This document shows positions 23,787 to 32,242 of a stretch of DNA of 43,636 bases, piece after piece. Position 1 is the stretch's first letter. Every line of letters starts with the position of its first letter. The position numbers and the translations under genes are program-made. Under the pieces are notes generated by a model, which did no database searches, had not been told where the DNA came from, and saw only the letters and a list, made by a program, of their open reading frames with translations. This DNA comes from Colivivens sp964452915. Lineage in GTDB: Bacteria; Bacteroidota; Bacteroidia; Bacteroidales; Bacteroidaceae. The stretch is taken from NCBI GenBank assembly GCA_964452915.1, contig CAYVNW010000026.1, forward strand, positions 1 through 43,636, read 5' to 3'.

Positions 23787-24853
23787 AATCTGTCGCTGCA
23801 TTAGTATCTGGTGGGGTAGACTCTGCTGTTAGTGTGTACATGCTAAAAGAACAAGGGTATGACCCACATCTTTTTTATATAAAGATAGGCCCTGATAAAG
23901 ACACTGAATGGAACTGTACGTCAGAGGAGGATGTAGAGATTTGCAAATGGCTTGCCCGTAAGTACAACTGTCAGTTCGATGTCATTGACCTGCATAAGGA
24001 GTATTGGGATAAAGTCGTTGGCTACACAATGGATAAAGCCCGACAGGGACTGACACCGAACCCTGATGTGATGTGTAATAAACTGATTAAGTTCGGGTGT
24101 TTTGAGGATAATGCAGGGAAAGACTACGATTTCACTGCTACCGGTCATTATGCCACAACTACAATCATAGATGATAAGTTATGGCTAAGTACAAGTCCGG
24201 ACCCGGTAAAAGACCAAACAGATTTTCTTTGCCAGATCGACTCATTGCAGGTACATAAACTGATGTTTCCCATAGGTCATCTTTACAAGCATGAAGTACG
24301 TGAAATTGCAGAAAGAGAACGGCTGCTTAATGCAGAGCGTAAAGACAGCCAGGGAATATGTTTCCTTGGAGACATAGACTTTAGGGAGTACATAAAGAAA
24401 AATTTAGGAGAGAATCCCGGTGATGTGCGAGAGTTGGAGACAGGACATAAAATAGGCACGCACAGAGGATTATGGTTCTATACAATAGGGCAGAGGAAAG
24501 GTCTTGGTTTCGGAGGAGGGCCTTGGTTTGTTGTTAAGAAAAATATTAAACGCAATATTTTGTTTGTCAGTCATGGATACGATCCTGATAAAGTATATAA
24601 GGATCATATAAAGATGGCAGACTTTCATTTTATTACCGAAAACCCTTGGGAAGGCACAGAAGAGTCAGAGCACCGTATAACATTTAAGATACGTCATACA
24701 CCGGAATTCCTAAGTGGTTCACTGCATAAGGAGCAGGATGGTATTTGGCATGTGCAGGCAGATGAACGGATCCATGGTGTCGCACCAGGGCAGTTCTGTG
24801 TCGTATATGACTCAAATCACCATCTTTGTTATGGAAGTGGTGAAATCATGTAG
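23783..24853 (+). CDS. mnmA: tRNA 2-thiouridine synthase MnmA
   Basis: A 356-residue enzyme that thiolates uridine 34 of Lys, Glu and Gln tRNAs using ATP and persulfide sulfur. Visible features are the PP-loop SGGVDS (residues 9-14), the catalytic Cys in NPDVMCN (~residue 94), the ATGHYA segment, and the persulfide Cys in DSQGICFLGD (~residue 193), followed by the C-terminal beta domains. Both active cysteines are present. Bacteroidales often carry two MnmA copies; this may be one of them. It is the last gene of the operon, ending 5 bp before the convergent acyl-CoA ligase with no visible terminator. Confidence 0.94.
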   Translation: MKSVAALVSGGVDSAVSVYMLKEQGYDPHLFYIKIGPDKDTEWNCTSEEDVEICKWLARKYNCQFDVIDLHKEYWDKVVGYTMDKARQGLTPNPDVMCNKLIKFGCFEDNAGKDYDFTATGHYATTTIIDDKLWLSTSPDPVKDQTDFLCQIDSLQVHKLMFPIGHLYKHEVREIAERERLLNAERKDSQGICFLGDIDFREYIKKNLGENPGDVRELETGHKIGTHRGLWFYTIGQRKGLGFGGGPWFVVKKNIKRNILFVSHGYDPDKVYKDHIKMADFHFITENPWEGTEESEHRITFKIRHTPEFLSGSLHKEQDGIWHVQADERIHGVAPGQFCVVYDSNHHLCYGSGEIM

Positions 24854-24858
24854 ATTGC

Positions 24859-26553
24859 CTACACCTTTTCATCAAAATACAGGAAGCGTTTGATACTGTG
24901 CTTAGGAGTTTTCTCGAACTCCTTATCCATAATTTTAATGCCGGCAATTTGCTCATAAGCAGGCAATTCTTTGTTTGTGCTTATTCGTATTTTGTCTAAC
25001 TCGATTTGCAGGTTGTCGTTGCTGATTCCTTGCTTTTCCGCCTCCTCGCTATTTGGGTATATAAGAGCGTAAAGTCTGTCTGCCTTTTGGATGACAACAC
25101 ATTCGGCAACTAACGGGTTACTGTTCAGTTTATCTTCTATCTCCTCCGGATATATATTTTGTCCGTTAGGTCCGAGCAACATGTTTTTTGACCGCCCGCG
25201 TATGTAGATGCTTTTGCTTGCGTCCATGATGCCAAGGTCGCCTGTATGGTACCAGCCGTCGACTATGGTCCGCCTGGTTATTTCTTCGTTCTTGTAATAT
25301 CCTAACATGACGTTGTCACCACGCACAAGTATTTCACCTACTGTGTGGGCCGGATCGTCGCTGTCAATTCTGACTTCCATCCTGTCGATGGGTTTTCCGC
25401 AACTTCCCAGTTTGTATTGAAACCAGTGGTTATATGCTATGAGGGGCGCACATTCTGTTGTCCCATAGCCAACCGTGTACCGAAAGCCTATCGATTTGAG
25501 AATTTGCTCCACGTCTTCTGCCAAGGCGGCACCTCCTATGATTACTTCAAAGAATCTGTTGCCAAATGTATTCGTCAGTTTTTTACATATTTGTTTTCTC
25601 ACAATATAGCTTACAAAAGGAATATGCAGCAATAGTTTTATATGTGGTTCCTTGAATTTTGGCATAAGGGCTCTACGTACGACCTTCTCAATAATTAATG
25701 GTACGGATATGATGATAGTGGGGCGCACTTCAGAGAATGCCTTGAATATGATGGTCGGTGAGAGTTTTGTGAGGAAATAGATGTGCATGCCGAGACAGAT
25801 TTCGCTTAGTATCTCAAATGCCAGTCCGTACATGTGTGCCATCGGAAGTATGCTTACCACACTACTGGTGTCGTCACGGGCGATTTTGTCGCCGAGATGG
25901 TCAATAGCGAACTGCACGTTTCCCCACAGGTTCTTTTGTGACAGCATGACTCCTTTAGACTTGCCGGTGCTGCCCGATGTGTAGTTCAGTACTGCCAACT
26001 CATCACCAGGATGTTTCACGTAGTCGATATCTGTTGGTTTGAACCCATCGGGATGCTTTACTTTAAAACAGTCATCAGCATTTTCAAATACTGTTGCTAT
26101 AGTTCTATTGTTGCTGTAGAACAGACTGAAATCGGAAAGATTAATAGCCGCCATAAAGTCTGGTATAGCAGTTGCTATTTGGGCATCTTCTACTTCTTTC
26201 CATATATTATCATTGGCAAAGAGAAGATGTGCTTCGGAATGGCTCAGAATGTTTCTTATCTGCTCTGCCTTGAACTCATGCAGTATTGGTACGGCTACCG
26301 CTCCGTATGTCAGTGTAGCAAAAAACACGACTGCCCAGTTTGAACTGTTGCGGCCACACAATGCAATTTTGTCGCCTTCCTTTATGCCTATTGTGCGGTA
26401 TATGATATGTATCTTTTCGATTTCACATGCTAATGCAGAGTAGTTTAACGTCTTCCCTTGATAATCGGTCAATGCGGGACGCTCCCAATTGGCTTTGATT
26501 GATTTTTCAAAGAGGGTGTTGAAGCATTTTACGTTGTCTGTATACTGTTCCAT
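24859..26553 (-). CDS. AMP-forming acyl-CoA synthetase / long-chain fatty acid ligase
   Basis: A 564-residue cytoplasmic adenylate-forming enzyme that activates a carboxylic acid, probably a fatty acid, to its CoA thioester through an acyl-AMP. Motifs in order: YTSGSTGKSKGVMLS (P-loop, ~residues 190-205), YGTTECAPLIAY (~370), GWYHTGDLGIMD (~437) and the hinge RGRSKNMLLGPNGQNIYPEEIE (~450-472). Length and domain order fit the FadD/long-chain branch. The C-terminal region keeps KTPKHSIKRF with a lysine near the end. It converges on mnmA. Confidence 0.92.
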   Translation of the reverse strand: MEQYTDNVKCFNTLFEKSIKANWERPALTDYQGKTLNYSALACEIEKIHIIYRTIGIKEGDKIALCGRNSSNWAVVFFATLTYGAVAVPILHEFKAEQIRNILSHSEAHLLFANDNIWKEVEDAQIATAIPDFMAAINLSDFSLFYSNNRTIATVFENADDCFKVKHPDGFKPTDIDYVKHPGDELAVLNYTSGSTGKSKGVMLSQKNLWGNVQFAIDHLGDKIARDDTSSVVSILPMAHMYGLAFEILSEICLGMHIYFLTKLSPTIIFKAFSEVRPTIIISVPLIIEKVVRRALMPKFKEPHIKLLLHIPFVSYIVRKQICKKLTNTFGNRFFEVIIGGAALAEDVEQILKSIGFRYTVGYGTTECAPLIAYNHWFQYKLGSCGKPIDRMEVRIDSDDPAHTVGEILVRGDNVMLGYYKNEEITRRTIVDGWYHTGDLGIMDASKSIYIRGRSKNMLLGPNGQNIYPEEIEDKLNSNPLVAECVVIQKADRLYALIYPNSEEAEKQGISNDNLQIELDKIRISTNKELPAYEQIAGIKIMDKEFEKTPKHSIKRFLYFDEKV

Positions 26554-26581
26554 TAATGTGCTCAGCTTTTGAATTGGTGCG

Positions 26582-26589
26582 CAAATTTA
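26582..26589 (-). promoter_or_regulatory. -7 element TAAATTTG of the acyl-CoA ligase
   Basis: Minus-strand TAAATTTG 29 bp upstream of the ATG at 26553. The -33 region is unclear. Confidence 0.45.
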
Positions 26590-26632
26590 GTAAGAATAAA
26601 TTAATTGTTGATAAAAACGCAGATGAAAATTG

Positions 26633-26660
26633 TTGCATGATGTTTTTTTTTATAATTTTG
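26633..26660 (+). promoter_or_regulatory. Promoter of tatA-tatC
   Basis: TTG at 26633-26635 and TAATTTTG at 26653-26660 are 20 bases apart. Expected transcription start is near 26667, 20 nt before the preferred tatA ATG. Confidence 0.6.
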
Positions 26661-26686
26661 TATTGAAATATATAATGAAAGCAGGT

Positions 26687-26881
26687 ATGATACAATCATT
26701 GTTTATAGGTGGCTTAGGTTTACCGGAGATTTTGGTTATTGCCCTTATTGTACTACTTCTCTTCGGAGGAAAGAAAATTCCGGAACTCATGAAAGGGCTC
26801 GGCAAAGGAGTGCGTTCTTTTAAGGAAGGACTGAAAGACGACTCTGAGCCGGAAGACAAAGAAAAGGAAGACAAGAAATAA
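26687..26881 (+). CDS. tatA: Sec-independent translocase subunit TatA
   Basis: A 64-residue TatA/E protein of the twin-arginine translocation pore. It has a short N-terminus with GGLGLPEILVI, a single membrane helix rich in Leu/Ile/Val, the hinge FGGKKIPEL (~residues 26-34), an amphipathic helix (GLGKGVRSFKEGLKDD) and an acidic/basic tail. ATG 26687 is preferred over 26675 because it leaves the usual short segment before the helix and a 20-nt leader. It is 54 bp ahead of tatC in the same transcript. Confidence 0.92.
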   Translation: MIQSLFIGGLGLPEILVIALIVLLLFGGKKIPELMKGLGKGVRSFKEGLKDDSEPEDKEKEDKK

Positions 26882-26935
26882 CAGACCGGATGTGATTCCG
26901 GTGCAGGCACGGGCCGGAGTGTGCAACATTGTGGA

Positions 26936-27751
26936 ATGAATGAGAAGCAATTGACGTTTTGGGAGCATCTTGACGAACTGAGAACGGTGATATTCAAGGT
27001 GCTGGTTGTAGTTATGTCAACAAGTGTTGTGGCATTTTGTTTTAAGGATGCATTGTTCGACATAGTGCTTGCGCCAGACAACAGTGCTTTTCCTACATAT
27101 AAATGGTTTAATGAAATAGGAACGTGGGCATGCAGACTTGTAGGTTGCGATGCAGATTTCATATCGGAAGGTGGTACGCAGTTTCACGTGAGGCTTATCA
27201 ATACAGAACTGGCACAACAGTTCATCATTCATATGAAGGTAGCGTTCTCTGCCGGCATTCTTGTTGCATCGCCTTATGTGTTGTATCAGGTGTTCAGATT
27301 CATCTCGCCTGCATTGTATGCCAATGAGCGGAAATACATGCGCCTCGTCGTAGGATGCAGTTATGCCTTATTCCTGCTTGGCTCGGTGTTCGGCTACTTT
27401 ATAATTTTTCCGTTTGCTTTCCGTTTTCTTGGCACATACCAAGTAAGTGGAATCGTGGAGAACACTATAACGCTCGAATCATATGTTTCTGCATTAACAG
27501 CACTGGTTGTATCGATGGGTGTGGTGTTTGAAATGCCTGCAATTAGCTGGCTCCTTGCAAAACTGCACATATTGCGGGCTGAATACATGACGCGCTACCG
27601 ACGCCATGTGATAGTCGTAATCTTTATCATTGCTGCTGTGATCACACCGACAACGGATGCCTTCACACTGACTATAGTGGCTGTCCCAATGTGGATGCTT
27701 TATGAATTAAGTGTTTGGATTGTTGCTAAAACCAACCGGTCGGATAATTAA
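26936..27751 (+). CDS. tatC: Sec-independent translocase subunit TatC
   Basis: A 271-residue inner-membrane protein with six helices that recognises twin-arginine signal peptides and works with TatA. The N-terminus FWEHLDELR is the invariant TatC motif; later conserved elements are SPYVLYQVFRFISPALYANERKY and the final helices with TPTTDAFTL. A larger first periplasmic loop (~residues 40-90) is usual in Bacteroidota. An upstream GTG (26921) is in frame but less likely than ATG 26936. Its TAA overlaps the convergent MATE gene's stop. Confidence 0.95.
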   Translation: MNEKQLTFWEHLDELRTVIFKVLVVVMSTSVVAFCFKDALFDIVLAPDNSAFPTYKWFNEIGTWACRLVGCDADFISEGGTQFHVRLINTELAQQFIIHMKVAFSAGILVASPYVLYQVFRFISPALYANERKYMRLVVGCSYALFLLGSVFGYFIIFPFAFRFLGTYQVSGIVENTITLESYVSALTALVVSMGVVFEMPAISWLLAKLHILRAEYMTRYRRHVIVVIFIIAAVITPTTDAFTLTIVAVPMWMLYELSVWIVAKTNRSDN

Positions 27752-29151
27752 TTGCGTTTCCGTAGCTTTATAATCAGACGCAAAAGCATAACCAGACCCC
27801 TTATGCAGAGTTCGGATGCCATAGCAATCCAAACTCCCACCAGTCCGTAGTTGGTTGCCAAGAGGGCGGCTAACGGAATACGTACTGCCCAGATGCTGCT
27901 GAGATTGATAATACTTGGTACGATAGTGTTGCCTGTTCCGACAAAAATACCGTAGCACACAATCGATGTGGCAAAGAGCGGTTCTGCAAATGCCTCTATT
28001 CTCAAAACTGTAGCAGTAAGGCTTTGTACTTCGGTGTCTGGACTCATGAGGGTCATCAGTTCCGGTGCGAATATATACATGATGGCTGCCAGCGCCGTCA
28101 TTATTGACACTCCCATACATAGAGAAATGAATGAGAAACGGCGGATAAGGTCGTTACGGTTCGCACCGATACTCTGACCAATGAGTGTGGTAGCTGCATC
28201 GGCTATTCCGTACCCTGGCATGTAGCATAAACTTTCGATTGTTATACCGAACGAATTTGATGCAATGGCAACTGTGCCGAGTGGGGCAACAATAATAGTC
28301 GATGTGATCTGAGCTCCGCATGAAATAATTCGCTCCATACCTATAGGAAGACCTATCATGACAGCCTTCTTGATGATGCGGTTTTCCGGCATCAGTCTGC
28401 CATGAAAAGTCAGTCGCAGCTCTGAGCGTTCAGAACTTATGTAAGTGAACAATACGATGAGTCCGATAATCCAGGCACACAACGAGCCAAGTGCCGCGCC
28501 CAACACTCCGAGATTGCATCCGGGACATGTGGTCGTGATTCCTAATATTGAAATTTCTCTCGACGGAAATATAAAGAAGAAATTGAATACTACGTCCAGA
28601 CAGCAAATCACGACACTCATTATACTTGGTATTTTCATGTTGCCGCTGCAGCGCAACATGCTTGACATAAGGTGGTAGGTGATAAATACAGGTATAGAGA
28701 TTGCAAATACTAAGAAATACCTGTATGCGTCTTCAATGATGTCTTGATTGCCTCCAAGCCATGATGGCAATTGCCGGCTTATGCCACAACCCACAATCAT
28801 TACCACGACTCCGAATATCATGCAAGCTATGAAAGCTTGCCGCAGAACGTCGTTTGCCTCTGATTTTTTGTTTGCACCAAACAGATGCGCCACTTGTACC
28901 GAGAAACCCGATGCCACTGCACTGCAGATGCCTCCAAACATCCATGTCGTCGTAGCTACTAATCCGATTGATGCTGATGCCTCGGCTCCAAGACTTCCCA
29001 CCATAGAGGCATCGATATACTCCATGACGATCGATGACAATTGTGATAAAATCGCAGGAAGACTGAGGAAGAATACCAGTTCGAGTTGCTTCCTCAGTCC
29101 TACATCTTTTTTTGTGTGTATCGTTAAGTCTAATCGCTCCTGTGTCGTCAT
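27748..29151 (-). CDS. MATE family efflux transporter
   Basis: A 467-residue inner-membrane antiporter with two six-helix bundles. Typical MatE segments are LSLPAILSQLSSIVMEYIDASMVGSLG at the start and GYGIADAATTLIGQSIGANR near residue 310; YMPGYGIADAATTLIGQ is the repeat signature. It should export cationic drugs or metabolites using sodium or proton gradients. It is of standalone size, in contrast to the MATE-PAP2 fusion at 4761-7298, and belongs to the NorM-like branch rather than DinF as judged by its N-terminus. It lies 48 bp downstream of ridA on the same strand, probably one transcript. Convergent with tatC, with a 4-bp overlap. Confidence 0.93.
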   Translation of the reverse strand: MTTQERLDLTIHTKKDVGLRKQLELVFFLSLPAILSQLSSIVMEYIDASMVGSLGAEASASIGLVATTTWMFGGICSAVASGFSVQVAHLFGANKKSEANDVLRQAFIACMIFGVVVMIVGCGISRQLPSWLGGNQDIIEDAYRYFLVFAISIPVFITYHLMSSMLRCSGNMKIPSIMSVVICCLDVVFNFFFIFPSREISILGITTTCPGCNLGVLGAALGSLCAWIIGLIVLFTYISSERSELRLTFHGRLMPENRIIKKAVMIGLPIGMERIISCGAQITSTIIVAPLGTVAIASNSFGITIESLCYMPGYGIADAATTLIGQSIGANRNDLIRRFSFISLCMGVSIMTALAAIMYIFAPELMTLMSPDTEVQSLTATVLRIEAFAEPLFATSIVCYGIFVGTGNTIVPSIINLSSIWAVRIPLAALLATNYGLVGVWIAMASELCIRGLVMLLRLIIKLRKRN

Positions 29152-29199
29152 CGCATGAAGATTGATTCATTGCCGATCTCTCCGATCGGTCCCTGCCGG

Positions 29200-29577
29200 T
29201 TAGTCTTTAGCTGCGATAGCTTCGATCTCAATGTCCGCTCCCTTAGGCAGTGCGGCTACAGCGAAGGCTGAGCGGGCTGGATAAGGAGCCTCAAAGAACT
29301 CGGCATATACTTCGTTTACTGCGGCAAAGTTGCTGATGTCGGCAAGGAGCACGGTTACCTTAACTACATTCTTCATGGAGAGCCCAGCTTCTGCCAATAT
29401 ATTTTTGATGTTTGTGAGACTTTGGCGCGCTTCTGCCTGTATGCCTCCTTCGGCAAATTCTCCGGTGGCAGGGTTGATTGGCAACTGGCCACTGACGTAT
29501 ACAAATCCGCCGGCTTCGATCCCCTGGCTATAAGGTCCTATAGCAGCTGGGGCATTTTTTGTTGACAGTTCTTTCAT
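29200..29577 (-). CDS. ridA: RidA family enamine/imine deaminase
   Basis: A 125-residue cytoplasmic trimeric enzyme that hydrolyses reactive 2-aminoacrylate-type enamines released by PLP enzymes. Family marks are APAAIGPYSQG (residues ~9-19), VSGQLPINPATGE (~29-41) and the catalytic Arg in YPARSAFAV (~100-108) with a C-terminal IEIEAIAA. The active-site Arg and Glu are both present, so a true RidA rather than an Rid homologue of other subclass. First gene before the MATE exporter. Confidence 0.95.
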   Translation of the reverse strand: MKELSTKNAPAAIGPYSQGIEAGGFVYVSGQLPINPATGEFAEGGIQAEARQSLTNIKNILAEAGLSMKNVVKVTVLLADISNFAAVNEVYAEFFEAPYPARSAFAVAALPKGADIEIEAIAAKD

Positions 29578-29621
29578 CTTTAATTGTTTTTGATTATTAG
29601 TGAATAAGAGTATTTCATTTG

Positions 29622-29629
29622 CAAAGTTA
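29622..29629 (-). promoter_or_regulatory. -7 element TAACTTTG of ridA
   Basis: Minus-strand TAACTTTG 45 bp upstream of the ridA ATG, back to back with the pepT -7 element 43 bp away. The -33 region is poorly defined. Confidence 0.55.
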
Positions 29630-29671
29630 CAAATTTAAAAGGATTTGCCTGTCTGTTATAGAATTAATTTG

Positions 29672-29679
29672 TAATTTTG
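29672..29679 (+). promoter_or_regulatory. -7 element TAATTTTG of pepT
   Basis: TAATTTTG ends 22 bp before the pepT ATG at 29702, giving a short leader. No clear -33. Confidence 0.5.
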
Positions 29680-29701
29680 CGGAACAAATAACTGATAGAC
29701 G

Positions 29702-30922
29702 ATGGATATAACGGAACGATTTTTGAATTATGTCAGATTTGACACCCAATCGGATGAGGATAGTGATGTATGCCCAAGTACGCAAAAACAATTAGTATTT
29801 GCCAGATATCTAAAGGATGAGTTAAGTAGGGAAGGCCTTCAAGACGTTGAACTTGATGATAACGGCTATCTTTATGCCACGTTGCCTTCAAATATAGACA
29901 GCGAAGTGCCTGTTGTGGGTTTCATCTCACACATGGATACGAGTCCGGACTGTTCGGGCAAGGATGTGCACCCGAGGATAGTCGGGAACTACGATGGTGG
30001 TGATATTGTCTTGAGCGAAGGTATAATCAGTTCGCCTGAAAAGTTTCCTGAACTTCGCAACCACATCGGTGAAGACCTGATTGTGACCGATGGACACACG
30101 TTGCTCGGTGCTGACGACAAAGCAGGTATAGCAGAGATTGTAGAAGCAATGGTCTATTTGTTGCATCATCCTGAAATCAAGCACGGAAAGGTGCGTGTAG
30201 GGTTCAATCCCGACGAGGAGATTGGACGTGGTGCTCATTTGTTCGATGTGGAGAAATTCGGGTGTCAGTTTGCTTATACGATGGATGGCGGTGAGGTCGG
30301 TGAACTGGAATTTGAGAACTTCAATGCTGCCAGTGCTAAGATTCGCATAAACGGATGCTCTGTCCATCCTGGCTATGCTAAAGGCAAAATGATTAATGCC
30401 GGCAGAATCGCAACCGAATTGGTTCAAATGCTTCCTCAAGATGAGACGCCAGAGACAACTGAAGGGTATGAGGGCTTTTATCATCTGACCGACATAAAGG
30501 GCAATTGTGAATCAGCTGCTGTGTCAATTATAATTCGTGACCACAATATGAATAAATTCCGGCACCGGAAAGAACGTATAGAGGAAATTGTGGCGGTTAT
30601 CAATGCTAAATATGGTGACGGTGTGGCTCAACTGAGCCTCAATGACCAATATTATAATATGCGTGAAAAGATTGAACCCATGATGTATGTTATAGATATC
30701 GCACGCAAAGCAATTGAAGAGGCAGGCGTTACTCCCCATATTCAAGCTATTCGTGGAGGTACGGATGGAGCACAGTTATCCTTCAAGGGTCTCCCTTGTC
30801 CTAACATTTTTGCCGGAGGTATCAATTTCCACGGTCCGTACGAGTTCGTTCCTATACAGTCACTTGAAAAGGGTATGGCTACTGTAGTCAATATTTGCCG
30901 TCTGGTAGCGGAACTTAAATAA
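29702..30922 (+). CDS. pepT: Peptidase T (tripeptide aminopeptidase)
   Basis: A 406-residue cytoplasmic M20B zinc peptidase that removes the N-terminal residue from tripeptides. The di-zinc site is visible in order: H and D in ISHMDTSPD (~residues 75-83), D in GADDKAGIAE (~139-148), the catalytic Glu pair in PDEEIGRGAH (~171-180), D in MDGGEVGE (~198-205) and H in INFHGPYEFVP (~377-387). The dimerisation domain lies between ~205 and 320. Length is typical. It appears monocistronic and meets the CotH gene tail to tail. Confidence 0.96.
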   Translation: MDITERFLNYVRFDTQSDEDSDVCPSTQKQLVFARYLKDELSREGLQDVELDDNGYLYATLPSNIDSEVPVVGFISHMDTSPDCSGKDVHPRIVGNYDGGDIVLSEGIISSPEKFPELRNHIGEDLIVTDGHTLLGADDKAGIAEIVEAMVYLLHHPEIKHGKVRVGFNPDEEIGRGAHLFDVEKFGCQFAYTMDGGEVGELEFENFNAASAKIRINGCSVHPGYAKGKMINAGRIATELVQMLPQDETPETTEGYEGFYHLTDIKGNCESAAVSIIIRDHNMNKFRHRKERIEEIVAVINAKYGDGVAQLSLNDQYYNMREKIEPMMYVIDIARKAIEEAGVTPHIQAIRGGTDGAQLSFKGLPCPNIFAGGINFHGPYEFVPIQSLEKGMATVVNICRLVAELK

Positions 30923-30966
30923 GAGGGGGTTCGTAACGCATTTTATACATTCTCATAGGCACACGC

Positions 30967-32226
30967 TTAACGGCTTGCCTGCTCATGCAGTTCATGGAAT
31001 CTTTGCTTTATGTATTGCAAGTGAACATGTATGAACGATTTTAGGTCGTCAATGTATGCCTGGTAGTTATCGTGGTATACGTGTTTTTCCCAACTATACA
31101 CGGGTTGGCTGATGTTCCACACCTGAAAGTTTTGCTTTTGTGATTGGCTGATAACTGTCGCAAGACTGTCTATGTGGTTCATTAGGAAGTCCTCTAGTCC
31201 TCTGTTAAGTAAATTGTTGAACTCAGAATCAACAGCATCAGCAAAAGACGGATCCTTCCACAGTCGTTGAAAAATTTGCTGCCATGGACGGTCCTCGAAA
31301 TTCAAGTCAGCCGACAGGTTGTGGAGCATATCCACTTCACCGCTTAAGCCATATGCAAAATCCATGTCCCATAGCGGACCGAAATGGAATGTATCATCTA
31401 TGGAGTTTTTATACAGATAGATGACCAACAGAGCATCGAGGTTGCCGGTTATTTCTGAAGCAACATACCATTTGACTAACGATTCAGTGTCAATTTTGGT
31501 CTGCCAACCAGTTTTGGCGTCAGCAAAATGATCTGAGAATATGACATCTTCCATCTCTTGTGTGTCCTGCTTTATCCGGTTATGCATTTGATCACCTATA
31601 TGTACGTTCTTGGGATTGGCTATGTTGTATTGGAAATTGCGTCGGGTTGTGAAATGGTTTTCTTCCATCCCCCAATGGCTGGTTGTTTCGAGTAGTATTC
31701 CATGACGGCGGTCGATTCCGACGCGATGTTTGCCTGCCTCAACTTTGTCGCTTATTTGGTATGTTCCTATGTATTTATTATTTATGAACAAGTCAATGAA
31801 CTTGGATGCGGGACAGAAATCCATACCCACAAAACGTCCTAAGTCGTAGGTTAGTGCGTTACGAATCATAGTCTTATCACCATGGTTGGCAAGCAACACC
31901 CAGTTTTTTGCACGTGCAAAACCTTTGCCGAGAAGTTTGGTCTTCTCGGCAAATTTCAGCCGGTATGGCTTTTTGGGCGATTGGTTCCATGTGGAATTGC
32001 CTCGCCCTTTCACCATTACATTGTGATATGTAGTTGAGTTGTCATTCTCTACCCAAGTGAGTGTGCAGACTGTATAATGGTCTTTGGAAAATACAGTGTC
32101 TCCATTTTCTGTATCTATATAGACCGACGGCAGGTTTGTCAGTTGTGTCTTGTTGTCATGATCGTTGCATGTTGCTATGAGGAGGCATATACAGACTCCA
32201 CAAAATAGAATGACAAATTTCTTCAT
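30967..32226 (-). CDS. CotH-family secreted protein kinase-like lipoprotein
   Basis: A 419-residue lipoprotein (signal ending CLLIATC, Cys at residue 20). The CotH kinase-like domain spans ~60-400: KGRGNSTW 73-80, KKPYRLKF 85-92, NWVLLANHGDK from ~108, a GTYQISDKVEAGKHRVGID segment near 154-172, ITGNLDALLVIYLYKN near 259-274 and WDMDFAYG 286-293, which holds the metal-binding Asp. CotH proteins in Bacillus spore coats phosphorylate partner proteins outside the cytoplasm; in Bacteroidota many are lipoproteins of unknown substrate. It begins 16 bp after the TonB-dependent receptor gene and is likely its operon partner. Confidence 0.88.
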   Translation of the reverse strand: MKKFVILFCGVCICLLIATCNDHDNKTQLTNLPSVYIDTENGDTVFSKDHYTVCTLTWVENDNSTTYHNVMVKGRGNSTWNQSPKKPYRLKFAEKTKLLGKGFARAKNWVLLANHGDKTMIRNALTYDLGRFVGMDFCPASKFIDLFINNKYIGTYQISDKVEAGKHRVGIDRRHGILLETTSHWGMEENHFTTRRNFQYNIANPKNVHIGDQMHNRIKQDTQEMEDVIFSDHFADAKTGWQTKIDTESLVKWYVASEITGNLDALLVIYLYKNSIDDTFHFGPLWDMDFAYGLSGEVDMLHNLSADLNFEDRPWQQIFQRLWKDPSFADAVDSEFNNLLNRGLEDFLMNHIDSLATVISQSQKQNFQVWNISQPVYSWEKHVYHDNYQAYIDDLKSFIHVHLQYIKQRFHELHEQASR

Positions 32227-32242
32227 CTTGGTTGTCTCGTGT

